Shown: positions 1-5,626 of the stretch, piece after piece
Position numbering within the stretch: the first letter of the stretch is position 1
Layout of the letters: the number at the start of each line of letters is the position of its first letter
DNA from: Bacteriovoracaceae bacterium
GTDB taxonomy: Bacteria > Bdellovibrionota > Bacteriovoracia > Bacteriovoracales > Bacteriovoracaceae
Direction: 5' to 3'
Length of the DNA: 6,030 bases
NCBI GenBank assembly: GCA_023151145.1
Contig: JAKLJM010000151.1
Span: 1-6,030 of the forward strand
Made by a program: the position numbers and the translations under genes
Notes under the pieces: model-generated
What the model was told of the DNA's origin: nothing
Seen by the model: only the letters and a program-made list of their open reading frames with translations
Databases searched by the model: none

Positions 1-45
1 TTTGCAGCTGGTTTTTGGGTTTTTGCTTTTAAAACTAAATCCTAG
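1..45 (+). CDS. Possible 3' end of an upstream membrane protein (partial)
   Basis: Frame 1 is open from the window edge and reads FAAGFWVFAFKTKS before a TAG stop at 43-45. This looks like the end of a hydrophobic helix followed by a short basic tail, as in the C-terminus of an inner-membrane protein. The stop lies 8 bp before the pabA ATG and overlaps its ribosome binding site (AGGAA, 44-48), an arrangement that would fit an operon continuing from upstream. Only 14 codons are visible. Frame 2 is also open here and reads past the pabA start, so the assignment is tentative and no family can be named. Confidence 0.3.
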   Translation, partial: FAAGFWVFAFKTKS

Positions 46-53
46 GAAACGTC

Positions 54-689
54 ATGAATATCTTACTCATAGATCATGACGACTCCTTCATCTATAATAT
101 CAAAGCATGGTTGCAGACCACTCCTTGCCAATTAACAATTATAAACTATCACCAAATTCCAACAGATTTTAATTTTTTAGAATTTGATGGCATTATATTA
201 TCTCCCGGACCAAAATCTCCCAACGATTATCCTCGCTCTCTTGAGCTCTTGAAAACATCCACGCAACCGATCTTTGGTATTTGTTTAGGTTTTCAAATGA
301 TGATTACCATTCATAACGGTAACATTCATCCCTATAGTCCTGTTTTCCACGGCAAGACCAGTGCGCTGATACTTGAAGATAAAAAAATAAATATACCTAC
401 ATTTGATCCATTGAAGAATTTTCTTGAAACGAATATGCTGGTGGCGAGATACCATTCCTTAGGTCTAAAAAAAGAAGAAATCAAATCGTTTTCGCCTTTA
501 CAAGACTTGATCTTCGCTTACACCCCAGATGAAATGGCCATGATTTTTTACGATTCAAAAAACCAACGACTCAGTTTTCAATTTCACCCTGAATCTTTTT
601 TAACAGAGCATTCGACAATTTGGGCCGAAATAGTGAACAACTGGTTTCAGTCCTGCAAAAAAAAGAAAGATGGAGAAATCCATGTCTAA
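54..689 (+). CDS. pabA: Aminodeoxychorismate synthase glutamine amidotransferase subunit (PabA/TrpG family)
   Basis: This 211-aa class I glutamine amidotransferase would hydrolyse glutamine and pass ammonia to PabB, which makes 4-amino-4-deoxychorismate for folate; it is cytoplasmic. Visible motifs are the N-terminal IDHDDSF (6-12), SPGP (50-53), the nucleophile loop GICLGFQ with Cys77, HGKTS (99-103), RYHSL (132-136) and FQFHPES with His178 and Glu180, completing the Cys-His-Glu triad. Length is normal for the family. The start has AGGAA five bases upstream. PabA and TrpG share these motifs, so the name rests on the neighbours: pabB and pabC follow directly. An oddity is that the residue three after the catalytic Cys is Phe, where the family nearly always has His (GxCLGHQ). 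The gene ends in a lysine-rich tail encoded by an A8 run and overlaps pabB by 8 bp. Confidence 0.93.
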   Translation: MNILLIDHDDSFIYNIKAWLQTTPCQLTIINYHQIPTDFNFLEFDGIILSPGPKSPNDYPRSLELLKTSTQPIFGICLGFQMMITIHNGNIHPYSPVFHGKTSALILEDKKINIPTFDPLKNFLETNMLVARYHSLGLKKEEIKSFSPLQDLIFAYTPDEMAMIFYDSKNQRLSFQFHPESFLTEHSTIWAEIVNNWFQSCKKKKDGEIHV

Positions 690-1806
690 ATCCCTTTATA
701 TATTTACCGATCGTCCTGGTATTTATTTAAAATCAACTAATTTTATCCACACTCAGTTTTTAGATAAAGAACAAGCTTTTCATTTTTTAAATCAATACGC
801 TGGCAACGCTCCATTAGTTTTTCGATTGAATTTTGAAAGCATGAATAACGAAACAACCGCAACTCAATCCTGTTTGCATGATTTATATTTTGTCGATATT
901 TTTGAATTAAAAGAATTTGAAGAAATCTCCTCAGACAAACTCATCGCCGAGTCAAACGACGATATTACGTTAGAAAATTTACGCCCACTTCTCTCCAAAG
1001 AAGAAACTTGTACTCATATACAAATAATTAAAGACAAAATCGCCACGGGGCATTTTTATCAAGTCAATTATTCGATCCCACTGACAGGCACGATCTCAAC
1101 GAAAAAGCTTCCTCTAGATACTGAACAACTTTTCTTAAAAATGCGCAATGACTTTGCCGGGGATTTTCATGCGTTTCTTCCTTTGATCAACAAAAAAGGT
1201 GAAGAGAAATCTTTCCTCTCATTTTCTCCTGAACTTTTTATTAATATTTCTCATCAAGAGATTTCCACTTCTCCGATTAAAGGCACTGTTCGCCTAGGGA
1301 GAGAACAAGAGCTTCTCTCTTCTGTAAAAGAAGAAGCCGAACTTTCGATGATTGTCGATTTACTTAGAAATGATTTAAATGCTGTTTGCGATCAACCAGT
1401 CAGCGTCCTTGAACATCGTAAGCTTTTAACACTAAAAAATCTCACTCACACCTATTCCACCATTATAGGAAAAACCAGTAAAAATTTAGGTGATCTTTTA
1501 AAACTAATGCTTCCTGGCGGTAGCATTTCAGGGTGCCCTAAAAAAGAAGCAGTCCAAACGATCTATGCACTTGAGCCTTTTGCACGTGAACATTACACTG
1601 GGGTTTTAGGTCTCTTTCATCAAAATCATTTAATTTCTTCGATCGTTATTCGTACGGCGATTATCGATCATGAGAGGAATTTATTTTATAATGCGGGCTC
1701 GGGAATTGTTTATGATTCATCTCCAATTGACGAATACGAGGAAATTCTCCTCAAATCAAAATCACTGATGAAGAATTCTGCTTTCCTCAAAGAGAGTGGA
1801 GATTAA
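682..1806 (+). CDS. pabB: Aminodeoxychorismate synthase component I
   Basis: This protein of 374 aa converts chorismate plus ammonia from PabA into 4-amino-4-deoxychorismate. The chorismate-binding domain occupies roughly residues 110-365: GHFYQVNYS (123-131), SPELF (182-186), SPIKGTVR (197-204), LLRNDL (227-232), the GGSISGCPK loop (279-287), YTGVLG (305-310), IRTA (323-326), AGSGIV (338-343) and a final EYEEILLK segment. Lys200 in PIKGT is the residue that forms the covalent chorismate intermediate in known PabB proteins; TrpE has Ala there, so this is PabB. The N-terminal ~110 residues are divergent, and the protein is shorter than E. coli PabB (about 450 aa). I chose ATG 682 over the in-frame ATG at 670 because TGGAG sits correctly before it. 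It overlaps the pabA stop (ATGTCTAA), implying coupled translation. Confidence 0.95.
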   Translation: MSKSLYIFTDRPGIYLKSTNFIHTQFLDKEQAFHFLNQYAGNAPLVFRLNFESMNNETTATQSCLHDLYFVDIFELKEFEEISSDKLIAESNDDITLENLRPLLSKEETCTHIQIIKDKIATGHFYQVNYSIPLTGTISTKKLPLDTEQLFLKMRNDFAGDFHAFLPLINKKGEEKSFLSFSPELFINISHQEISTSPIKGTVRLGREQELLSSVKEEAELSMIVDLLRNDLNAVCDQPVSVLEHRKLLTLKNLTHTYSTIIGKTSKNLGDLLKLMLPGGSISGCPKKEAVQTIYALEPFAREHYTGVLGLFHQNHLISSIVIRTAIIDHERNLFYNAGSGIVYDSSPIDEYEEILLKSKSLMKNSAFLKESGD

Positions 1807-1807
1807 T

Positions 1808-2509
1808 ATGATCCACCTCTTATGCTCTACAAAAAGCCTTGATGAAGAGCTCTTGCAGTTTTCTAATGAAAATTTTTATCTTTTTGAAACCTTAAAAATA
1901 GAAGAAGGGAAATTAAAAGATCTCGATCTTCACCTCGTTCGACTCTTTAATTCCCTAAGTGTATTAAAGAAAACAATTCTTAAGTCGCAAACCGAACTTC
2001 ACTCGATGCTGGATCTACTCTCCTTACCCCATACTGGACGATTACGTCTAAATTATTCCAACCACAATATTTGGGTAGAAATTTCTCCCCTTCCAAATTA
2101 TAACGAAAACCTTAAATTAGGATTTGATGCTGAAGCTGTTGTTGACTCAAAAAATCACTTACTCCAGCATAAAACTCATCTATACGCTAAAAATAAGTCA
2201 CTCTTAGAAAAACATCCCGAACTGGATGACATTATTTTTATTAATGAAGACGGCTTTCTCACGGAAACCACGAAAGCTAATATCTTTATTTTCGATCATC
2301 ACAAACTACGGATCTACACTCCCCCCCTAAAATGTGGTCTATTGCCTGGAATAGAAAGACAAAAGTTATTAAGCCAAAAAAAAATATCCTGTCAAAACAA
2401 AGAGTACTTGATCTTAGAAAAAGAAGTCCGCAAGATAGAAGTTAATTCTTTAACGGATATTATGATAACTAATTCATTGATGGGAGTTAAGTTTGGGAAA
2501 ATTTGGTAA
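1808..2509 (+). CDS. pabC: 4-amino-4-deoxychorismate lyase (class IV aminotransferase fold)
   Basis: This PLP enzyme of 233 aa would cleave aminodeoxychorismate to p-aminobenzoate and pyruvate, the last step of the pathway begun by the two genes upstream. Fold-type IV signatures are visible in order: FETLKIEEGKL near the N-terminus, the HLVRL helix (42-46), PLP-binding Lys122 in QHKTHLYAKN, Glu153 in LTETTKANIF, TPP (171-173), LPGIER (179-184) and the C-terminal TNSLMGV (221-227), which is typical of PabC. It is somewhat shorter than E. coli PabC (269 aa). The ATG start has GGAG (1798-1801) six bases upstream and lies 1 bp after the pabB stop; an upstream in-frame GTG at 1796 is less likely. 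Branched-chain and D-amino-acid aminotransferases share the fold, but the operon context favours PabC. The gene contains a C7 run (2321-2327) and an A9 run (2376-2384), both in frame. Confidence 0.9.
   Translation: MIHLLCSTKSLDEELLQFSNENFYLFETLKIEEGKLKDLDLHLVRLFNSLSVLKKTILKSQTELHSMLDLLSLPHTGRLRLNYSNHNIWVEISPLPNYNENLKLGFDAEAVVDSKNHLLQHKTHLYAKNKSLLEKHPELDDIIFINEDGFLTETTKANIFIFDHHKLRIYTPPLKCGLLPGIERQKLLSQKKISCQNKEYLILEKEVRKIEVNSLTDIMITNSLMGVKFGKIW
2482..2486 (+). promoter_or_regulatory. Ribosome binding site supporting a TTG start
   Basis: GGGAG lies inside the end of pabC, six bases before the TTG at 2493. This spacing decides the start of the metallo-hydrolase gene. The first in-frame ATG comes 13 codons later and would remove most of the export signal. 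Confidence 0.7.
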
Positions 2510-3533
2510 GGCAATTTTGGTTTTTCTACTCATGATTAATGCTAGTTGTGCAACTGATTTCATTCCTCCCCGTGATTTATCGAAATCTGACCACTATGAT
2601 GGCTCCCGTTTTTTTAATCCAACATTAAAAGAGCCAAAAACTTTTTGGGATTTTTTGAAATGGCGTTTAACTGCTAACACCACTGCTTGGCCTGAATTTC
2701 GACCATTAGAAAAAACTCCCGATCTAAGCGCCATCAAAGATGACGGGCAAATAAAAATCACTTTTATTAATCACTCTAGTTTTCTTATCCAAACAAAAGA
2801 CAAAAATATTCTTACTGATCCAATTTGGTCTGAACGCGCTTCACCTGTGAGTTTTGCCGGCCCCAAAAGAGCCATGCCGGTGGGAATTGAATTCGATAAA
2901 CTTCCAAAGATTGATCTGATTATTGTTTCACATAATCATTACGATCATTTCGATGTTAAAACATTAAAAACGATTTCAGACCGTGATAAACCACAAATTT
3001 TTGTCCCCTTAGGTGATAGGAAATATTTAGAGGATCATGAGATCACGAACGTCAAAGAGCTCGACTGGAATGATGTCATCAATTTAGATCAAGATCACCA
3101 AATAACTTTTTTAAAATGTCGGCATTGGTCGGCCAGAGGTCTAACTGATCGATTTAAAAGTTTATGGGGAGCCTATCATTTACAACTTAAAAATAAATCA
3201 CTCTATTTTTCCGGTGACACTGGTTATGCCGAACATTTTAAAGAAGCTGGTGAAAAATTTCCTCATATCGATATTGCTCTCATTCCAGTAGGTTCCTATG
3301 AACCTAGATGGTTTATGAAGAATTTTCACTTAAATCCTGAAGACGCTATTATGGCCGCCAAGGATCTAAAAGCAAAAGTGAATATCGGCATGCACTTAGA
3401 GACTTTTCAATTAACTGATGAAGGCATCGATGAGCCAAGACAAGAGCTCAATCGACTCCTTAAAGAAAAATATCCCGATGTTCCCTTTATTGTCCTTAAA
3501 AATGGCGAGACGTGGAAAGACATAAAACCCTAG
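2493..3533 (+). CDS. NAPE-PLD-like metallo-beta-lactamase-fold hydrolase, probable lipoprotein
   Basis: This 346-aa protein of the metallo-beta-lactamase superfamily resembles N-acyl-phosphatidylethanolamine phospholipase D. The metal ligands are all present: SHNHYDH (His147, His149, Asp151, His152), His211 in RHWSARG, Asp242 in GDTGY and His301 in MHLETF. Family signatures around them are TDPIWSERASP (108-118), GPKR (123-126), PVGSYEPRWFMK (265-276) and VLKNGE (334-339). Spacing of the ligands parallels that of the mammalian enzyme as I recall it. The N-terminus (MGKFGKAILVFLLMINASC) is a basic, then hydrophobic signal ending at Cys19, so it is probably lipidated; Asn at -3 makes the lipobox imperfect. 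Ala after Cys would allow sorting to the outer membrane. Translation starts at TTG and overlaps pabC by 17 bp, making it the fourth gene of the pab operon. The true substrate is unknown; bacterial homologues are mostly uncharacterised. Confidence 0.88.
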   Translation: MGKFGKAILVFLLMINASCATDFIPPRDLSKSDHYDGSRFFNPTLKEPKTFWDFLKWRLTANTTAWPEFRPLEKTPDLSAIKDDGQIKITFINHSSFLIQTKDKNILTDPIWSERASPVSFAGPKRAMPVGIEFDKLPKIDLIIVSHNHYDHFDVKTLKTISDRDKPQIFVPLGDRKYLEDHEITNVKELDWNDVINLDQDHQITFLKCRHWSARGLTDRFKSLWGAYHLQLKNKSLYFSGDTGYAEHFKEAGEKFPHIDIALIPVGSYEPRWFMKNFHLNPEDAIMAAKDLKAKVNIGMHLETFQLTDEGIDEPRQELNRLLKEKYPDVPFIVLKNGETWKDIKP

Positions 3534-3557
3534 GTTATTTTTACACACATTCCCCTT

Positions 3558-3572
3558 AAATGAGATTCATTT
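3558..3572. repeat. Short inverted repeat in the leader before the secreted-protein gene
   Basis: AAATGA and TCATTT are perfect 6-bp arms separated by GAT, in the 86-bp gap between the metallo-hydrolase stop and the next gene. There is no T-run after it, so it is not a usual terminator. It could be a small operator or a weak hairpin; its length allows chance. Confidence 0.3.
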
Positions 3573-3619
3573 GATATAGAGATCCTCAAAATACATTGGT
3601 CGTCATTTTGGGGAATCTT

Positions 3620-4807
3620 ATGAAATTAATGATATTAGCAATACTGTTTTTGAGCATTGGCCTACAAAGTACACATGCCTATTTAGTGGCAAAAATCCCA
3701 AGCCTTAATGCCTCTCAAAATGAAAGTATCCAAAAAGAACAATCAAGCCATATTGTAGTCGCGGGCGCAGCCCATGAAGCGGGAATGCTTTTTATGCAAG
3801 CGGCGATTACTCGTGCCCTAAAATATCGAGAAAACTATCCAAACGATCAAATCATTTTTTATGCTCAACACGAAGGTGAAATTGGATATAACGAATCATG
3901 GTTGAAAAAGCGCGGTTTGACGATAGTTCACGCAGATAAAAAAGATTTAACTACTGAGAAATTTGTCGATCATTTAAAATCACTAAAAAGCATTCGTTCA
4001 ATTGATTTTTTTACACACTCTGCTGCGAGCTATGGCATTCAACTCTCTTCAATTACTCGCGGAAAAATTGGCCCTGAAGATAAAAAAATTCGCGAAATAA
4101 AAAACAACTTAACAGCAGATGCAACGATAACTCTTAACGGCTGTAACTCAGGATTTTTTGTGGCACCGGCATGGAGTAAAGCGCTTGGTATCCCTGTCTC
4201 TGGCTCATTAACTTCGACAGACTTTCAAGAACTCAACAGTGACGGCAGCTTTTATTTAAATAATCTTGAATCAAAACCAGCGACTCCGGTTGCAACTGAA
4301 AATTCACTTAGTCATGGGACTGCTGTTAATTGTAAACTTGGTCTTTGTATTAGAATGAAGCCAGTCAATGGACCTTATAATGGTTACTGGGGCTCATATT
4401 ATGAAGGAGGTTTACCTTTCTATAAATTATTTTGCTCTGGGGCTTCTAACGAAAAATGTGTTGCTGCTTATAAAAAAATGGCATTAAATTTTATCTCTAC
4501 TAAATACTTAAATATTGATACCAGTTTTGAAGCCTATAAAGAAGTTGTTCAAGATATGCTTTGTCCAATCAGTGCCTCTAAGCCTTGGCGAGAAGAGTGC
4601 GTGAATGCCTTGAATCTTGTTGAAGCTGATCAAACGTTGGCCACTTACAATCCTTTTAGAGGAAAACAACTACAGTGTGATCAGAATGGTTGTAAATTCG
4701 AATTAGACTGCCCACTCTTTAAAAAAGAATGCCAACTGGTGAATACTCATTCTGGAAAAGCAACAACCTTAACTGAAGAGTACAAAAAATATTTGGAAGC
4801 TTTTTAA
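3620..4807 (+). CDS. Secreted protein of unknown function with a caspase-like (clan CD/DUF4347-like) N-terminal half
   Basis: I do not recognise this 395-aa protein as a named gene. It opens with a clear signal peptide (MKLMILAILFLSIGLQSTHA, likely cut after Ala20), so it is exported. Residues about 43-200 show alternating strands and helices: SHIVVAGA, QIIFYAQ, then SIDFFTHSAAS with His133, and ATITLNGCNSG with Cys175 followed by GIPVSGSLTSTDF. A strand-terminal His followed by a strand ending in Cys-x-Ser-Gly is the pattern of caspase-like clan CD folds such as CHAT and DUF4347 domains; this is inference from pattern only. The C-terminal half has ten more Cys (positions 238-371), suggesting disulfides after export. 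The ATG start has GGGGAA (3610-3615) upstream; an in-frame TTG at 3596 would spoil the signal peptide. It stands alone between the pab operon and a convergent gene. It could be an exported peptidase or a non-catalytic relative. Confidence 0.85.
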   Translation: MKLMILAILFLSIGLQSTHAYLVAKIPSLNASQNESIQKEQSSHIVVAGAAHEAGMLFMQAAITRALKYRENYPNDQIIFYAQHEGEIGYNESWLKKRGLTIVHADKKDLTTEKFVDHLKSLKSIRSIDFFTHSAASYGIQLSSITRGKIGPEDKKIREIKNNLTADATITLNGCNSGFFVAPAWSKALGIPVSGSLTSTDFQELNSDGSFYLNNLESKPATPVATENSLSHGTAVNCKLGLCIRMKPVNGPYNGYWGSYYEGGLPFYKLFCSGASNEKCVAAYKKMALNFISTKYLNIDTSFEAYKEVVQDMLCPISASKPWREECVNALNLVEADQTLATYNPFRGKQLQCDQNGCKFELDCPLFKKECQLVNTHSGKATTLTEEYKKYLEAF

Positions 4808-4812
4808 AAAAA

Positions 4813-4830
4813 AAGCCCCTGACGGGGCTT
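4813..4830. terminator. Hairpin terminator between convergent genes
   Basis: AAGCCCC and GGGGCTT pair perfectly over 7 bp around a TGAC loop. Read on the minus strand, the GC stem is followed by a run of nine T, a textbook intrinsic terminator for the macro-domain gene, whose stop codon begins 2 bp away. Read on the plus strand the following sequence is only moderately T-rich (AATTATTCTT), but the preceding A-run can extend the stem, so it probably works in both directions. It fills almost all of the 25-bp gap. Confidence 0.88.
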
Positions 4831-4832
4831 AA

Positions 4833-5315
4833 TTATTCTTGTGCTTTCTCGCCTTTTTTATAAGTTGAGTAAACAAAAACTTTACCTTCAAAATGACTTA
4901 AATCGCGATCAATTTCTTTTTTAACATCATTCCAATCTAAACCACCAACTCCGGTTGCTAGCTTTGTTAGTGCCAAACTTTTAATTCCTTCTTGATTAAG
5001 CGCTTTCACTAAATTTTTTAGAGCATGATTAACATTTGGCAAACTCGCTCTTTGCGGATGCCCGCCTTCAAAAGGAGCCTCACCTTGAGTGAATAAACTG
5101 TAAATAACTGGAGTATCAACACCTTTCCAGGCCCAGACATCACCAGTTTTAGGAGAATGAGTTTTACAAAAATGTCTAAAATCTTTGTAAAGAGACGGGT
5201 ATCTCTCACGCAATTCCAAACAAAGACCATTTTTAAAATCGTCGTTGACAGCTACACCGTGCGCATAAGCTTCTGCACCAGTTAGTAGAATGTCTCCCGT
5301 TACTTCTTTCATCAT
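4833..5315 (-). CDS. Macro-domain protein (ADP-ribose-binding fold)
   Basis: This protein of 160 aa is a single macro domain with no signal peptide, so it is cytoplasmic. Macro domains bind ADP-ribose and related metabolites, and some remove ADP-ribose from proteins or nucleic acids. Visible are VTGDILL at the N-terminus (5-11), AHGVAVNDDFKNG (18-30), LRERYP (35-40), a conserved-looking GGHPQRASLPNVNHAL block (84-99) and the phosphate-loop region LATGVGGLDWNDV (119-131). The GGLDW motif recalls the TARG1/DarG branch, but Gln77 appears to occupy the place of TARG1's catalytic Lys84, so chemistry and substrate are unknown. I chose the start at 5315 (first of two adjacent Met codons) because AAGGAGA lies five bases upstream; the longer frame from 5378 has no ribosome site. 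It is divergent from the lysophospholipase gene and convergent with the secreted-protein gene; no toxin partner is visible beside it. Confidence 0.88.
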   Translation of the reverse strand: MMKEVTGDILLTGAEAYAHGVAVNDDFKNGLCLELRERYPSLYKDFRHFCKTHSPKTGDVWAWKGVDTPVIYSLFTQGEAPFEGGHPQRASLPNVNHALKNLVKALNQEGIKSLALTKLATGVGGLDWNDVKKEIDRDLSHFEGKVFVYSTYKKGEKAQE

Positions 5316-5320
5316 ACTTA

Positions 5321-5327
5321 TCTCCTT
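5321..5327 (-). promoter_or_regulatory. Ribosome binding site deciding the macro-domain start
   Basis: On the minus strand AAGGAGA lies five bases before the ATG at 5315. This is the strongest Shine-Dalgarno match near the 5' end of the frame and rules out the 21-residue upstream extension as the likely start. Confidence 0.75.
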
Positions 5328-5348
5328 ACAATTAGTATTCACTAGTCC

Positions 5349-5375
5349 ATCATATGCAAAAATCAATGTTTCCAA
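5349..5375 (-). promoter_or_regulatory. Candidate promoter of the macro-domain gene
   Basis: On the minus strand TTGGAA (5375-5370) and TATGAT (5354-5349) resemble -35 and -10 boxes, each within one or two bases of consensus. The 15-bp spacer is short for a sigma-70 type promoter. It would give a leader of roughly 25 nt. A second possible promoter lies upstream (TTGAAT at about 5428, TAAAAC 16 bp further on). Neither is proven. Confidence 0.3.
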
Positions 5376-5565
5376 CATAATCTATATCATGAAAACTACT
5401 GGTTTTAAACAGCTCAATAGAAAATTCAACATAACTTAAGAATCATTTTAGTTCGTGCTTAGAAATGAAATATTTACAGAGAAAATGAGTGTTGATACCC
5501 AAGTGCATTTGTCGGAATTGTTTTCACGATAATTACTGAATCTTACAATAAACAAATTTATGTTG
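5373..5565. repeat. Three scattered copies of TTATGTTG/CAACATAA
   Basis: CAACATAA occurs at 5373-5380 and 5427-5434, and its reverse complement TTATGTTG at 5558-5565. Read in the direction of the nearest outward gene, every copy is TTATGTTG followed by a purine, and its last TTG starts a possible -35 box. This could be a shared activator or repressor site or simply a recurrent -35 context; with an 8-mer in AT-rich DNA, chance is not excluded. Confidence 0.35.
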
Positions 5566-5592
5566 AGAGAGCTACAATTTCCAATGTATAAC
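5563..5592 (+). promoter_or_regulatory. Candidate sigma-70-type promoter of the lysophospholipase gene
   Basis: TTGAGA (5563-5568) and TATAAC (5587-5592), each one base from consensus, are separated by 18 bp. Transcription from about 5599 would give a leader of roughly 28 nt containing the strong ribosome site GGAGGAG (5614-5620). This is the best promoter match in the window. Confidence 0.5.
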
Positions 5593-5626
5593 AATGGATA
5601 GTTTAAAGATTTTGGAGGAGTGAAAA

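Larger units (their letters stand above)
5316..5626. other. Divergent intergenic region, no convincing gene
   Basis: This 311-bp stretch separates the divergent macro-domain and lysophospholipase genes. It holds only ATG-started frames of 7-16 codons without good ribosome sites. Its visible content is regulatory: candidate promoters facing outward in both directions, and three copies of the 8-mer TTATGTTG (in promoter-reading orientation). I see no tRNA-like or other structured RNA gene in it. Confidence 0.6.

Noticed and set aside
682..1806. Anthranilate synthase component I (trpE) instead of pabB
   Set aside because: The PIKGT lysine and the adjacent pabC point to aminodeoxychorismate synthase; TrpE has PIAGT at that place.
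2321..2384. C7 (2321-2327) and A9 (2376-2384) runs in pabC as phase-variation switches
   Set aside because: Both are in frame with conserved protein (the C7 run encodes the TPP motif), the A9 run is ordinary in AT-rich coding DNA, and there is no sign of variation in a single sequence.
3571..3597. Possible promoter TTGATA / TACATT before the secreted-protein gene
   Set aside because: The spacer is only 15 bp and the -10 box matches poorly; it would also leave a very short leader. Not strong enough to annotate.
3596..3619. Upstream TTG start for the secreted protein (8 extra residues)
   Set aside because: It lacks a ribosome site and puts extra hydrophobic and acidic-free residues before a normal signal peptide; ATG 3620 with GGGGAA upstream fits better.
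5018..5230. 70-aa open frame on the minus strand inside the macro-domain gene
   Set aside because: It lies wholly within the macro-domain coding region in another frame, has no recognisable motif, and is explained as a shadow of that gene.
4833..5378. DarTG-like toxin-antitoxin locus based on the macro domain
   Set aside because: No ADP-ribosyltransferase gene lies next to it; its neighbours are a convergent secreted protein and a divergent lysophospholipase.
5389..5533. Mini-ORFs in the divergent region (16 codons from 5389, 7 codons from 5465, 15 codons from 5485)
   Set aside because: All are very short, lack a good ribosome site, and show no motif; chance frames are expected in 311 bp.
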